From Lachnospiraceae bacterium G41 (GTDB lineage Bacteria; Bacillota; Clostridia; Lachnospirales; Lachnospiraceae): a DNA stretch of 64,000 nucleotides. Numbering within the stretch: the stretch's first letter is position 1; every line of letters starts with the position of its first letter. The notes below the pieces were generated by a model. It saw nothing but the letters and a program-made list of their open reading frames with translations. It had not been told where the DNA came from and did no database searches. The stretch is from contig FNEU01000007.1 in the NCBI GenBank assembly GCA_900100245.1, positions 1-64,000 on the forward strand, given 5' to 3'. Of this stretch, positions 47,305 through 56,930 are shown piece after piece. Made by a program: the position numbers and the translations under genes.

Positions 47305-48666
47305 TTATAAAGATGTAATTGTTTTAATTAAAGAATCTATATTTTTTTCAAAAGAAGGATCATTTTCAATTGATTCTTTTACCTTATTTATATTATGAAT
47401 TACGGTAGCATGATCCTTTTTCATCTTTTTACCGATATTGCTCTTGGTATCTTCTGTTAATTTATCGCAAAGATACATTACAATCTGTCTTGCTGTAGCA
47501 ATTTCTTTATTCTTTTTGGTTGATAAAATATCATTTATTGAAATATTGTAATGTTTTGATACTTCATCAAGTATTACATCAAAGTTGATAACTTTTGTTT
47601 TATTAGGATTAATAATATCTTTTAAACTGTTTTTAGCCATTTCTAATGTAATTTCATCAGAAGAAATTCTGGATAAGGCAATCAGTTTATTATAAGCTCC
47701 TTCAAGTTCTCTTATGTTGGAACTGATATTATCTGTAATATAAGTTAAAATTTCATCACTTATTTTATTTCCGTGTTTCTGATTTAACTGAATTAAAATA
47801 GCTTTTCTTGTTTCATAGTTAGGCGGCTGAACATCAACCTGAAGTCCCATCTGGAAACGAGTTAAATATCTTTCATCCAAAAATTCCATATATTTAGGAT
47901 GTTTATCAGATGAAATAATAATAGATTTACCGTTTTCAAATAAAGCATTAAAAGTATTGAAAAATTCAACCTGTGTAGCTTCCTTACCTATTACAAACTG
48001 AATATCATCAATTAAAAGAACATCCACATTTCTGTATTTGTCTTTTAATGCGGACATGGAATCTGTATTATATTTTTTATCACTTCTTAAAGAATTAACT
48101 ACGTCATTTGTAAAGTTTTCACTTGTAACATATAAAATCTTCAAAGAAGGATTATGTTCATTTAAATAATTTCCGATAGCATGCATTAAATGAGTTTTGC
48201 CAAGTCCGGATCCTCCGTAAATATATAAAGGATTGTAAGTATTGCTGTCGGTTCCTGCAGTTTCAGCCACAGCAAGACAAGCGCTTACGGCAAATTCATT
48301 ATTACCGGTAACGAAATTATCAAATGTATATTTTTTTATAAGACTTGTGTTGGTGGATTCTTTTTCCTGAACTATTTTTTGATTATTGCTTTCTTCCTGA
48401 GGCTTTTTCTCATCAGCTATGAATTTGACTTCATATTCGTTGTTTAAAGTCTCATAAATTGCAATAATAAAGAAATCTCTGTATTTTTCAGTCAGAAGTT
48501 CAATGATATTGGCTTTGTCGTTAGGTAAAATTATGGTTACGGTATCATCTGTTTCACTGTAATATTCCATTGGATCTATCCAGAGTTTAACAGCTATTTG
48601 GGATATTCCGTAGTCAGTAATTACAGCGTTTTTGATAATATCCCATTTTTCTTGAACCGGTTTCAT
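47305..48666 (-). CDS. dnaA: Chromosomal replication initiator DnaA
   Basis: A 453-residue AAA+ initiator that opens the origin. Seen: the N-terminal DnaB/SirA-contact domain, a short linker (KKPQEESNNQKIVQEKESTN), TFDNFVTGNNEFAVSACLAV, Walker A YGGSGLGKTHLMHAIGN, Walker B VLLIDDIQFV, YLTRFQMGLQVDVQPPNYET, and the DNA-binding signature KDHATVIHNINKVK in domain IV. AAGGAGG precedes the ATG. Confidence 0.98.
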   Translation of the reverse strand: MKPVQEKWDIIKNAVITDYGISQIAVKLWIDPMEYYSETDDTVTIILPNDKANIIELLTEKYRDFFIIAIYETLNNEYEVKFIADEKKPQEESNNQKIVQEKESTNTSLIKKYTFDNFVTGNNEFAVSACLAVAETAGTDSNTYNPLYIYGGSGLGKTHLMHAIGNYLNEHNPSLKILYVTSENFTNDVVNSLRSDKKYNTDSMSALKDKYRNVDVLLIDDIQFVIGKEATQVEFFNTFNALFENGKSIIISSDKHPKYMEFLDERYLTRFQMGLQVDVQPPNYETRKAILIQLNQKHGNKISDEILTYITDNISSNIRELEGAYNKLIALSRISSDEITLEMAKNSLKDIINPNKTKVINFDVILDEVSKHYNISINDILSTKKNKEIATARQIVMYLCDKLTEDTKSNIGKKMKKDHATVIHNINKVKESIENDPSFEKNIDSLIKTITSL

Positions 48667-49218
48667 AAATTATGCCTCCTTAACCTACTATATTATATTG
48701 AATTATCTAAATAAAATCAAATTTTTAAGTCCTTAAAAAAGTTAGGTTTGTATAATAATTTATGTTAACTTTTATGTGAATTATGCACCTTTTAAGGTTC
48801 ATAATGTTTATAAATGTGAATTAACAGTTTGACCGGTAAAAACAAAATCTCATAAAAGAACCGAAAATGCGATTGTTTAGGGAAATATCAAAAAATCTTA
48901 TATTTTTGACAAAATTGGCTTTTAAAACTTTGTCCTACAAATTTAAAAACTTAAAAACAGGATTTAAACCATAAAAATAAAATATCAACAATTTATCAAC
49001 ATTCTGTTGATATTTTTATGTAAATTCATTATTTTAACTTGAAAAATCGGGCTTTTCCATATTTTGTTGTTGATAAAATTTTCAATTCTATATGTTGATT
49101 GTGAAATTTTTTTAAGTTTTTTCTTATATATAATGTAATAATTTTTTCTTGACTGCATATCCTTATTCTTATATAATTTAGGATGTTTTCGACGTATAGG
49201 AAATGGAGGTAAGCTTTT
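48667..49218. other. oriC: Chromosomal replication origin (oriC)
   Basis: A 552-bp very AT-rich gap between divergent dnaA and rpmH. DnaA-box-like sites: ATATCAACA (48982-48990), TTATCAACA (48993-49001), TGTTGATAT (49005-49013), TGTTGATAA (49068-49076) and TGTTGATTG (49093-49101). The sites match the TTATCAACA variant rather than TTATCCACA. Gene direction flips here, with replication genes on both arms. The long A/T tracts at 48860-48980 and 49100-49150 are candidates for the unwinding element. A likely dnaA promoter on the minus strand is TTCACA (48775-48780), 17 bp, TATTAT (48752-48757). Confidence 0.88.
49149..49177 (+). promoter_or_regulatory. Promoter of rpmH
   Basis: TTGACT (49149-49154), 17-bp spacer, TATAAT (49172-49177), about 41 nt before the rpmH start codon. 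Confidence 0.85.
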
Positions 49219-49353
49219 ATGAAAATGACATTTCAGCCTAAGAAGAGACAGAGAAATAAAGTTCATGGCTTCAGAGCAAGAATGAGTACTCCCGGCGGAA
49301 GAAAAGTTTTACAGGCTAGAAGAGCTAAGGGAAGAAAAGTTTTATCAGCTTAA
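49219..49353 (+). CDS. rpmH: Ribosomal protein L34 (bL34)
   Basis: A 44-residue large-subunit protein: [40 protein letters not shown], ending VLSA, the full normal length. GGAGGT lies 9 nt before the ATG. It is the first gene of the conserved rpmH-rnpA-yidD-yidC-jag block to the right of oriC. Confidence 0.98.
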   Translation: MKMTFQPKKRQRNKVHGFRARMSTPGGRKVLQARRAKGRKVLSA

Positions 49354-49365
49354 TTAAGATATCAG

Positions 49366-49391
49366 AGGCCGCAGTAATGTGGCCTTTTTTT
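49366..49391 (+). terminator. Intrinsic terminator or attenuator between rpmH and rnpA
   Basis: AGGCCGCA (49366-49373), GTAA loop, TGTGGCCT (49378-49385), then a T7 run. It lies 13 nt past the rpmH stop and 18 nt before rnpA, so rnpA expression would depend on read-through. Confidence 0.85.
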
Positions 49392-49408
49392 CACACTATT
49401 TGGATATT

Positions 49409-49756
49409 ATGATTTTTACTGATTCTTTAAAGAATAATCGGGATTTTGTGAATGTATATACGTCCGGCAAATCTTATGCAAACAAGTTTTTGGTAATATA
49501 TACGTTGAAAAATAATTCGGACAGAAACAGACTCGGAATTTCGGTAAGTAAAAAAGTCGGCAACAGTGTTGTAAGACACAGATTAAAAAGACTCATAAAA
49601 GAAAGTTACAGACTACACGAAAAAATGTTTAATAGTGGTTTAGACATAGTAGTCATCGCGCGTAAAGAATCTGACGCCTGCGATTATGCGGGTATTGAGA
49701 GCGCATTATTACATTTAATGAAATTGAACGGTACACTGGACACCGTTAAAGGTTAG
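49409..49756 (+). CDS. rnpA: Ribonuclease P protein component
   Basis: A 115-residue basic protein that assists the RNase P RNA in trimming tRNA 5' ends. Seen: FTDSLKNNRDFVNVYTSGKS, the RNR signature in NSDRNRLGISVSKKVGNSVV, and RHRLKRLIKESYRLHE. The start at 49409 gives the usual MIFTDSLKNNRDF; the frame extends upstream through a GTG inside the terminator, which is rejected. The ribosome site is weak (GGAT). Confidence 0.94.
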   Translation: MIFTDSLKNNRDFVNVYTSGKSYANKFLVIYTLKNNSDRNRLGISVSKKVGNSVVRHRLKRLIKESYRLHEKMFNSGLDIVVIARKESDACDYAGIESALLHLMKLNGTLDTVKG

Positions 49757-49777
49757 ATATAAATATATCTTTTATTA

Positions 49778-49987
49778 ATGAAGAAAATTCTTATTTTTAT
49801 CATAAAGTTATATCAAAAATATTTATCACCTTTAAAGACTACACGCTGCCCTTATTATCCGTGCTGCAGTCAGTATGGCCTTGAAGCCATTGAAAAGTAC
49901 GGAGCAATTAAAGGCGGTTTTTTGGCTGCCTGGAGAATTTTAAGATGTAATCCTTTCTCAAAAGGCGGTTACGATCCCGTACCGTAA
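49778..49987 (+). CDS. yidD: Membrane protein insertion efficiency factor YidD
   Basis: A 69-residue protein with the family signature: [59 protein letters not shown]. The conserved cysteines ([14 protein letters not shown]) are present. It helps YidC-dependent membrane insertion and always lies beside yidC. Length is normal. Confidence 0.95.
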   Translation: MKKILIFIIKLYQKYLSPLKTTRCPYYPCCSQYGLEAIEKYGAIKGGFLAAWRILRCNPFSKGGYDPVP

Positions 49988-49999
49988 CAGGAGGCAGAA

Positions 50000-51541
50000 T
50001 TGTTCGATTTGATATTGACTCAGAATTCCACATTTATTATCGGCCAGGTTGCCTGGGTTCTCGGTAAATTAATGAACGGAATTGTATTTGTTCTTGATAA
50101 AATCGCATCACTTTGGGGCGGAACAGCCAATCTCGGTGTTGCAATTATCATCTTTACAGTTATTATTTATCTTTTAATGTTACCCTTAACAATTAAACAG
50201 CAGAAGTTCTCCAAAATGTCTGCAATCATGAATCCTGAGATTCAGGCTATTCAGGCTAAGTACAAAGGTACAAAAGATCCTGATTTAATGCAGCAGATGC
50301 AGCAGGAAACCAATGCGGTTTATGCTAAATACGGAGTATCACCTACCGGCAGCTGCGTTCAACTTTTGATCCAGATGCCTATCCTTTTTGCACTTTACCG
50401 TGTTATCTATGCAATTCCCGCATATGTTCCCATGGTAAAGAAAGTATTCATGGATACTGTTAATACCATGATGGGTGTTAATACAACAACAAATCTTGTT
50501 GAAGATCCTGATATGTTTATGAAATCAGCCAAATTTATTCAGGATTCACACAAAGTAATGGCACCCGCCAATATTTTCTCTAAGACACTTACAGAAAAAA
50601 CAGTCAGCAACATTTCATCATTTGCAGCATATAAGAAACAGTTCAAACCTGAATTCTTAAATATCGATACGATTTCGATTGACAATATTACAAGCAATCT
50701 TATTAACGGAGATAAGGCAGTTGCAAATGTAGAAACAACCAGAAATACATTTATTGATGTATTAAACAGAGCAAGTTCTGCAGACTGGTCTTATATGCAG
50801 GATTTCTTCTCAAGTAATACAGATCTTGTTTCAAAATTATCTGCAACACAGGAAAAATTAAAATTATTCAATACTTTCCTCGGAATCAACATCGGTTATT
50901 CACCTTTGGATAATATCAAGACTGCATGGGCAGACAGATTAACAGGTGATTCACTTGGCTGGATACTTGTTATCCTTGTAGCCGTAATGATTCCTTTACT
51001 TGCAGCTCTTACACAGTGGATAAGTGTAAAACTTGCACCTACAGCTCAAAACGATGATTCTAAGAAGGGCCAGGAAGAAAACCCCATGATGTCATCAATG
51101 AAGATGATGAACACATTTATGCCGATTATGTCCGCATTCTTCTGTTTATCACTTCCCGCAGGTATGGGTATCTACTGGATTGTCGGTGCAGTAGTAAGAA
51201 CGATTCAGCAGGTTGCAATCAACAAGTACATCGACAAGATGGATATTGATAAGGTAATCGAAAAGAATCAGTCCAAATATGAAGAAAAGCTTAAGAAAAA
51301 AGGCGTTATTGCACAGGGTATTAATGAAAGAGCAAAAGGCTCAACCAAGTATGTAAATCCTTATGCAAGAAATAAGAGCGACAAGAGTAACGAACAGCAA
51401 ATGCCTGAAAATCCTTTTAAGGCTGCTAGAAAGAAAGTTGATGATATAGCTGTAGCAAAGAAGAGCGGATCTTCTTCAGGCGGAAGCATTGCATCAAAGG
51501 CAAGAATGGTAAAAGATTTTAACGAAAAAAACAATAAGTAA
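50000..51541 (+). CDS. yidC: Membrane protein insertase YidC/OxaI
   Basis: A 513-residue insertase, longer than most Gram-positive YidC proteins (about 260-300). Seen: a TTG start with AGGAGG upstream, no lipoprotein signal, the first core helices (ANLGVAIIIFTVIIYLLMLP, LTIKQQKFSKMSAIMNPEIQ), VSPTGSCVQLLIQMPILFAL, then an insertion of ~150 residues (~160-310) and the last helices (LGWILVILVAVMIPLLAAL, FFCLSLPAGMGIYWIVGAVV). A basic tail ends the protein. The inserted loop would be outside the cell or in the membrane face and is unassigned. Confidence 0.93.
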   Translation: MFDLILTQNSTFIIGQVAWVLGKLMNGIVFVLDKIASLWGGTANLGVAIIIFTVIIYLLMLPLTIKQQKFSKMSAIMNPEIQAIQAKYKGTKDPDLMQQMQQETNAVYAKYGVSPTGSCVQLLIQMPILFALYRVIYAIPAYVPMVKKVFMDTVNTMMGVNTTTNLVEDPDMFMKSAKFIQDSHKVMAPANIFSKTLTEKTVSNISSFAAYKKQFKPEFLNIDTISIDNITSNLINGDKAVANVETTRNTFIDVLNRASSADWSYMQDFFSSNTDLVSKLSATQEKLKLFNTFLGINIGYSPLDNIKTAWADRLTGDSLGWILVILVAVMIPLLAALTQWISVKLAPTAQNDDSKKGQEENPMMSSMKMMNTFMPIMSAFFCLSLPAGMGIYWIVGAVVRTIQQVAINKYIDKMDIDKVIEKNQSKYEEKLKKKGVIAQGINERAKGSTKYVNPYARNKSDKSNEQQMPENPFKAARKKVDDIAVAKKSGSSSGGSIASKARMVKDFNEKNNK

Positions 51542-51560
51542 TCAAAGGGGTATGAATAAT

Positions 51561-52382
51561 ATGGAATATATGGAATTTAGTGCAAAGACCGTACAGGATG
51601 CAATTACCGAGGCCTGCACACATTTTGTTGTTACAAGCAGTTCACTTGAATATGAAGTTATAGATGAAGGTTCTACAGGTTTCCTTGGAATCGGTTCAAA
51701 GCCCGCAATAATCAGGGCCAGAGCAAAGAGCGAAGAAATCGAAGAAGCTAAGGCTGTATTTACTCAGGATTCCGAGAGCGAAAAGAAAGAGAACAAAAAA
51801 GAATTCAAGAAAGAAAAGAAAGAATTCAAGGAAAACAAAAAAGAAGTAAAGAAAGAAGAGAAAGCTGAAGTTAAGGCAGAAGTTAAAAAGGAAGAGCCCA
51901 AGAAGCGTGAGATTAACATTGACGCAGCAGACGTCGAAAAGAGAGCAACAGAGTTCTTAAAAGACGTACTCGCAAAAATGGAAATCGAAAACGAAGTTAA
52001 GGCTAAATACGATGCTGAAGAAAACTGCTTAAACATCGAGATTTCCGGAGAAGATATGGGCGTTCTCATCGGCAAGAGAGGACAGACACTCGATTCACTT
52101 CAGTATCTTGTTTCACTCGTAGTTAACAAGGGAACCAAGGAATACTTAAGAGTTAAGGTTGATACTGAAAACTACAGAGAAAGAAGAAACAAAACTCTCG
52201 AAAATCTTGCAAAGAACATGGCATTCAAGGTTAAGAGAACCAGAAGAAGCGTTACTCTTGAGCCCATGAATCCTTATGAGAGAAGAGTAATCCATTCGGC
52301 ATTACAGAATGACAGCTATGTAACTACTCATTCCGAAGGAGAAGAGCCTTATCGTAAAGTAGTAATCACATTAAAGAAATAA
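51561..52382 (+). CDS. jag: RNA-binding protein Jag (KhpB)
   Basis: A 273-residue RNA-binding protein that pairs with KhpA and affects cell elongation and division in streptococci. Seen: the Jag N-terminal domain (EFSAKTVQDAITEACTHFVV, GSTGFLGIGSKPAIIRARAK), a long Lys/Glu-rich linker (~75-115), a KH domain with GEDMGVLIGKRGQTLDSLQY, and a C-terminal R3H domain (RRSVTLEPMNPYERRVIHSA). I prefer the ATG at 51561, with AAAGGGG 9-10 nt upstream; the first ATG (51552) lies too close to it. A terminator follows. Confidence 0.92.
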   Translation: MEYMEFSAKTVQDAITEACTHFVVTSSSLEYEVIDEGSTGFLGIGSKPAIIRARAKSEEIEEAKAVFTQDSESEKKENKKEFKKEKKEFKENKKEVKKEEKAEVKAEVKKEEPKKREINIDAADVEKRATEFLKDVLAKMEIENEVKAKYDAEENCLNIEISGEDMGVLIGKRGQTLDSLQYLVSLVVNKGTKEYLRVKVDTENYRERRNKTLENLAKNMAFKVKRTRRSVTLEPMNPYERRVIHSALQNDSYVTTHSEGEEPYRKVVITLKK

Positions 52383-52388
52383 AACCTT

Positions 52389-52414
52389 AAGGCTGCTGCG
52401 GCAGCCTTTTGTTT
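52389..52414 (+). terminator. Intrinsic terminator after jag
   Basis: AAGGCTGC (52389-52396) pairs with GCAGCCTT (52401-52408), followed by TTGTTTT. It ends the rpmH-jag block just before mnmE. Confidence 0.8.
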
Positions 52415-52446
52415 TCATGAAACACTTCTGTTTTAGGGGTATTGAT

Positions 52447-53829
52447 ATGGATACTATAGCAGCTATATGTACAGCGTTATCACCATCAGGTATTGGAATT
52501 ATAAGGGTTTCAGGTGAAGAAGCGGTTGCAATTGCAGATAAGATATTTAAGGCGGCTGATCAGAAGACATTATCCGAGTTTGAGTCACATACAATTCATT
52601 ATGGCCACATAATGGACGGTGAAGAGATAATTGATGAAGTGCTTGTGATGTTAATGAAGGGGCCGAGATCTTACACCAGGGAAGATGTGGTGGAGATTGA
52701 CTGCCACGGCGGAATTCTTGTGCTTAAGAAAGTGTTTAATCTGCTCCTGGATAACGGATGCAGACCGTCAGAGCCCGGAGAGTTTACAAAGAGAGCGTTT
52801 CTTAACGGAAGAATTGACCTTACAAGCGCAGAAGCTGTAATGGATTTGATTTCTTCTAAGAGCGAAATGGCAAGAAAGAATTCTGTTTCGGTTTTAAACG
52901 GAAAAATGTATGAAAAGATTAAATCCGTTCGTGAAGAAATTCTTTTCTTTATTGCCAAAATAGAAGCTGCAATCGACGATCCCGAGCATATGTCACTTGA
53001 CGGATTCGAAGAAGAATTAAACGGTAAGTTACAGGAAATACAGGCAGAAATCGAAAAACTGATTAAGTCGTATGACAGCGGAAAGATTTTAAAAGAAGGA
53101 ATTAATACCGCAATTGTCGGTAAGCCCAATGCAGGCAAGTCTTCTATTTTAAATATGATTTTAAATGAGGACAGAGCGATAGTAACCGAAATTGAAGGAA
53201 CCACCAGAGACACTCTCGAAGAGTCCTTTGATATCGGCGGAATTACTCTTAATCTTGTTGATACCGCAGGTATCCGCGAGTCTGATGATCTGGTTGAAAA
53301 GATTGGAATCGAACGTGCAAAATCTGCTATCGAAAAAGCAGACCTTGTTTTATATGTTGCGGATTCATCCACAGAAACAGATGTGATAGACGATCAGATT
53401 ATTGCGCTTATCAACGGCAAAAAATCAATTTGTCTTTTAAACAAATCCGATCTTCCCAGAGAAATGACCAAGCAGGAATTAAATGCACATTTCGAGGGCA
53501 GTTCGACAAGACCTGTATTTATTTATACAAGTGCCAAAACAGGCGAAGGCAAAGAGGAAGTTTTCGAAACAATAAAGAGCATGTTTTTCAACGGAGAGAT
53601 TTCATTTAACGATGAAATCATCGTATCAAGTCTTCGTCAGAAAAACGAACTTGTCAGTGCTTCGGAATCACTTAAAAAAGTTTTGGAATCCATTGCAAAT
53701 TCAATGCCTGAAGATTTCCTTTCAATAGATTTGATGAGCGCTTATGCATCACTCGGAGAAATAATCGGTGAAGAAGTCAGTGACGATCTGGTTGATAAAA
53801 TCTTCTCAGAATTCTGCATGGGCAAGTAA
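52447..53829 (+). CDS. mnmE: tRNA modification GTPase MnmE
   Basis: A 460-residue GTPase that, with MnmG, puts carboxymethylaminomethyl groups on U34 of tRNAs. Seen: MDTIAAICTALSPSGIGIIR, the folate-binding part, FLNGRIDLTSAEAVMDLI, G1 VGKPNAGKSSILN, switch ATTRD-like EGTTRDTLEE, DTAGIRESDD, NKSDL, and the C-terminal FCMGK that carries the catalytic cysteine. The start at 52447 follows AGGGG; the upstream in-frame ATG (52417) lies at the terminator and is rejected. Confidence 0.96.
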   Translation: MDTIAAICTALSPSGIGIIRVSGEEAVAIADKIFKAADQKTLSEFESHTIHYGHIMDGEEIIDEVLVMLMKGPRSYTREDVVEIDCHGGILVLKKVFNLLLDNGCRPSEPGEFTKRAFLNGRIDLTSAEAVMDLISSKSEMARKNSVSVLNGKMYEKIKSVREEILFFIAKIEAAIDDPEHMSLDGFEEELNGKLQEIQAEIEKLIKSYDSGKILKEGINTAIVGKPNAGKSSILNMILNEDRAIVTEIEGTTRDTLEESFDIGGITLNLVDTAGIRESDDLVEKIGIERAKSAIEKADLVLYVADSSTETDVIDDQIIALINGKKSICLLNKSDLPREMTKQELNAHFEGSSTRPVFIYTSAKTGEGKEEVFETIKSMFFNGEISFNDEIIVSSLRQKNELVSASESLKKVLESIANSMPEDFLSIDLMSAYASLGEIIGEEVSDDLVDKIFSEFCMGK

Positions 53830-53893
53830 TTCTTTTATCATAAAAGAATGAAGAACAGAATTGTTTTTCAAAATATTTTAAAGCAGAAAAAAG

Positions 53894-54346
53894 ATGGAAT
53901 ATACAATCAGAAAAGCAAACAGAAAAGATGAAAAAAGAATATGTGAATTGTTTATAGAAATGCTTAAAACAATTTACAATACAGACGATGTAAACGGCTA
54001 TGAAGACGGCGATCTGGATCACTATTTTGAAGAGAATGAAAACGTCATTTTTTTAGCCGAAACAGAAAGTGAAGTCATCGGTTTTCTTTCTGTTGAAGTT
54101 CATCGTGAAGACAGAGATTATATCTACTTGGATGACTTTAGTGTTTCTGCAAACTGCAGAGGAAACGGCATCGGAAATGCTCTTTTAAATGAAGCGGAAA
54201 AGTATGGTAAATCACTAAACATTCCCGCATGTTTGCTGCACGTTGAAAAGTCAAATGAGAGAGCATTTAAGTTTTACGAAAGAAACGGATATTCGGTATT
54301 TGAAGATCAGGGAAACAGACTTTTGCTCTTAAAAGAATTTAAATAA
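53894..54346 (+). CDS. GNAT-family N-acetyltransferase (first)
   Basis: A 150-residue acetyltransferase with the usual acetyl-CoA motif A: VSANCRGNGIGNALLNEAEK, and motif B in ACLLHVEKSNERAFKFYERN followed by GYSVFED. The N-terminal EYTIRKANRKDEKRICELFI is typical. The substrate is unknown. It lies between mnmE and mnmG, which are adjacent in most relatives, after an AT-rich TTCTTTTA-TCA-TAAAAGAA hairpin (53830-53848). The ribosome site is weak. Confidence 0.9.
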   Translation: MEYTIRKANRKDEKRICELFIEMLKTIYNTDDVNGYEDGDLDHYFEENENVIFLAETESEVIGFLSVEVHREDRDYIYLDDFSVSANCRGNGIGNALLNEAEKYGKSLNIPACLLHVEKSNERAFKFYERNGYSVFEDQGNRLLLLKEFK

Positions 54347-54432
54347 ATATCATTAAAAAAACTAATTGTTTTTTTTCTTAGAACATTATCTTTTATGAGG
54401 AAAAATAATTGGTTCATAAACGGAAATATATA

Positions 54433-56334
54433 ATGGAAAACAACAGAAACAATCTGACAATTGAAACTGACGTATGTGTAATCGGAGCCGGTCACGCAGG
54501 CTGCGAGGCAGCTTTGGCATGCGCAAGACTCGGATTTAATACGGTCATTTTTACGGTGTCAGTCGAAAGTATTGCTTTGATGCCCTGCAACCCCAATGTA
54601 GGCGGAACGAGCAAAGGTCATTTGGTTAGAGAAATCGATGCTTTGGGCGGAGAGATGGGCAAGAATATCGACAAGACTTTTATTCAGTCCAAGATGCTTA
54701 ATCTCTCAAAAGGTCCGGCAGTTCATTCGCTTAGAGCCCAGGCCGACAAAGCAAATTACTCACATGCAATGAGAGAAACTCTTGAAAATCAGGAAAATCT
54801 GACCATCAAGCAGGGTGAAGTTTGTGAGATTCTTTTTGACGAAGATGGTGATAACAAAATTATAAAAGGTGTTCGTATTTTTACGGGAACAACTTATCTT
54901 TGCAAAGCTGTTATCATCTGCTCCGGAACATATTTAAACGCAAGATGTTTATGCGGTGAAGCAATTACTTATACAGGTCCGAACGGCCTCCAGGCTGCAA
55001 CGCATTTATCCGAATCCTTAAATGCAATGGGTGTTACACTTCGAAGATTTAAGACCGGAACTCCTGCAAGAATGGATAAGAGAAGTCTTGATTTTTCGAA
55101 GATGGAAGAGCAGAAAGGTGATGAAAAAATCATTCCTTTTTCATTCTCCACAAATCCTGAAGATATCCAGAAAGATCAGGTTTCATGCTACCTGACATAC
55201 ACTAATGAAGAGACTCATAAAATAATCAGAGCAAATCTTGACCGTTCACCTATTTATGCAGGAATCATTGAAGGAACAGGACCGAGATACTGTCCTTCGA
55301 TTGAAGATAAAGTAGTTAAATTTGCGGATAAGGAAAGACATCAGGTTTTCATCGAACCCGAAGGATTATATACCAATGAGATGTATGTCGGAGGTATGAG
55401 TTCATCGCTTCCCGAAGACGTACAGCTTGCAATGTATCGAACAGTTCCCGGACTCGAAAACTGTAAGATTGTAAGAAACGCATATGCTATTGAATATGAC
55501 TGCTTAACTCCGGGTCTATTAACTTTATCACTTGAGATAAAAGGTGTGAGCGGACTCTTTTCCGCAGGTCAGTTCAACGGTTCCTCAGGATATGAGGAAG
55601 CCGCAGCGCAGGGACTTATCGCAGGTATTAATGCAGCAAGAAAATTACAGGGTAAAGACCCCTTAATCTTAGATCGAAGCGAAGCGTACATCGGAGTTTT
55701 AATCGACGATCTTGTAACAAAAGAAAATCTCGAGCCTTACAGAATGATGACTTCGAGAGCCGAGTACAGACTTCTTCTTCGCCAGGACAATGCTGATTTC
55801 AGACTTCGCAAGTTCGGTTACGAAGTTGGTCTTGTAACAAAAGAACAGCTTGATTATGTTCAGTATAAAGATGAAAAAATCAAAGCCGAAGTTGAGAGAT
55901 TAAAAACAACTTTTGTAGGTTCCGCAACTAAGAATCAGGAGTATCTTGAAACGCTTGGTTCGGCTCCTCTTCGTACCGGAACTTCCCTTGCGGAATTACT
56001 TTGCAGACCTGAAATTACATATGAAAATCTTTCTTTCTTTGATAAGGAAAGAGAAGAGTTATCCGATGATATTATTGAGCAGGTTTGCATCAGAATAAAA
56101 TATGAAGGCTATATCGAAAGACAGGAAAGACAGGTAGCCGCTTTTAAGAAAATGGAGAAAAAACATATTCCCGAAAATATCAATTACGATGATGTTTCTT
56201 CCCTAAGACTTGAAGCCAGACAGAAGTTAAAACTATTCAAACCTTTGTCTGTTGGTCAGGCATCAAGAATAAGCGGTGTTACTCCTGCGGATGTATCCGT
56301 TCTTTTGATATATCTTGCATCAATCGGAAAATAA
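54433..56334 (+). CDS. mnmG: tRNA uridine-5-carboxymethylaminomethyl modification enzyme MnmG
   Basis: A 633-residue FAD protein partnering MnmE. Seen: [60 protein letters not shown], the active region ECDCLTPG-like [40 protein letters not shown], and the C-terminal helical domain ending [16 protein letters not shown]. The start is ambiguous: ATG 54433 with GGAA upstream (preferred by family length) or TTG 54409 with GAGGA upstream, adding 8 residues. Confidence 0.95.
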   Translation: MENNRNNLTIETDVCVIGAGHAGCEAALACARLGFNTVIFTVSVESIALMPCNPNVGGTSKGHLVREIDALGGEMGKNIDKTFIQSKMLNLSKGPAVHSLRAQADKANYSHAMRETLENQENLTIKQGEVCEILFDEDGDNKIIKGVRIFTGTTYLCKAVIICSGTYLNARCLCGEAITYTGPNGLQAATHLSESLNAMGVTLRRFKTGTPARMDKRSLDFSKMEEQKGDEKIIPFSFSTNPEDIQKDQVSCYLTYTNEETHKIIRANLDRSPIYAGIIEGTGPRYCPSIEDKVVKFADKERHQVFIEPEGLYTNEMYVGGMSSSLPEDVQLAMYRTVPGLENCKIVRNAYAIEYDCLTPGLLTLSLEIKGVSGLFSAGQFNGSSGYEEAAAQGLIAGINAARKLQGKDPLILDRSEAYIGVLIDDLVTKENLEPYRMMTSRAEYRLLLRQDNADFRLRKFGYEVGLVTKEQLDYVQYKDEKIKAEVERLKTTFVGSATKNQEYLETLGSAPLRTGTSLAELLCRPEITYENLSFFDKEREELSDDIIEQVCIRIKYEGYIERQERQVAAFKKMEKKHIPENINYDDVSSLRLEARQKLKLFKPLSVGQASRISGVTPADVSVLLIYLASIGK

Positions 56335-56336
56335 TT

Positions 56337-56362
56337 TATATGTCCCATTTATTGGACATATA
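56337..56362. promoter_or_regulatory. Palindrome P1 before the second GNAT gene
   Basis: TATATGTCC (56337-56345), 8-bp centre, GGACATATA (56354-56362). A predicted extended -10 (TGA-TACAAT, 56369-56374) follows at once, so the palindrome covers the -35 zone. It could be an operator or, with its short T-run, a weak terminator of mnmG. A related palindrome (P2) follows the GNAT gene. Confidence 0.6.
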
Positions 56363-56449
56363 TTTTGATACAATGATTATATATTAAAAATCATTTGTAT
56401 CTTCAATTAAATCTATTTTAAAAATCATTTATGGAAAAGGGATAAAAAA

Positions 56450-56908
56450 ATGATTTCACAGATTACAGACATTGAAGAAAAAATGAGAATTGCGAGACTG
56501 ATTCTGGAGTCTCTTTTTGACTGGTTTGAAATACCTGAGACCAGAGAAAAATATATCAAAGAGAGCGCAGATCAGATTATGGTTGCAGCTTACGAAGACG
56601 ATAAACCCATCGGATTTTTATGTTTAAAAGAAACCGGCAAGGATACGGTGGAACTCTCTGTAATGGGCGTTTTACAGGATCATCACAGAAAAGGTGTAGG
56701 AAAATCTTTATTCAAATTCGCAAAGGAAATTGCTGTTGAAAAAGGTTATTCTTTCATGCAGGTTAAGACTGTTAAGATGGGTGTATATGAAGACTATGAC
56801 AAAACCAATCTTTTCTATCAGGGTGTCGGTTTTAAAGAGTTGGAAGTATTTCCTCTCTACTGGGATGAAGCTAATCCCTGTCAGATTTATGTTATGTCTT
56901 TAAAGTAA
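56450..56908 (+). CDS. GNAT-family N-acetyltransferase (second)
   Basis: A 152-residue acetyltransferase. Seen: IADK-type start ISQITDIEEKMRIARLILES, GFLCLKETGKDTVELSVMGV, motif A LQDHHRKGVGKSLFKFAKEI, and NLFYQGVGFKELEVFPLYWD at the end. It is not closely similar to the first or third GNAT here, so they are not recent duplicates. AAAAGGG precedes the ATG. Palindromes P1 and P2 lie on either side, with P1 over its promoter, so it may be a separately regulated gene inserted between mnmG and rsmG. Confidence 0.9.
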   Translation: MISQITDIEEKMRIARLILESLFDWFEIPETREKYIKESADQIMVAAYEDDKPIGFLCLKETGKDTVELSVMGVLQDHHRKGVGKSLFKFAKEIAVEKGYSFMQVKTVKMGVYEDYDKTNLFYQGVGFKELEVFPLYWDEANPCQIYVMSLK

Positions 56909-56930
56909 ATTTTTGATTTTTGTGATACGG

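Noticed and set aside
49379-49408. N-terminal extension of rnpA starting at a GTG
   Set aside because: The extension starts inside the terminator hairpin and the family normally begins at MIFTDSLKNNRDF.
52671-53372. Long open frame on the minus strand within mnmE
   Set aside because: Serine-rich shadow of a clearly conserved GTPase; no ribosome site and no recognisable domain.
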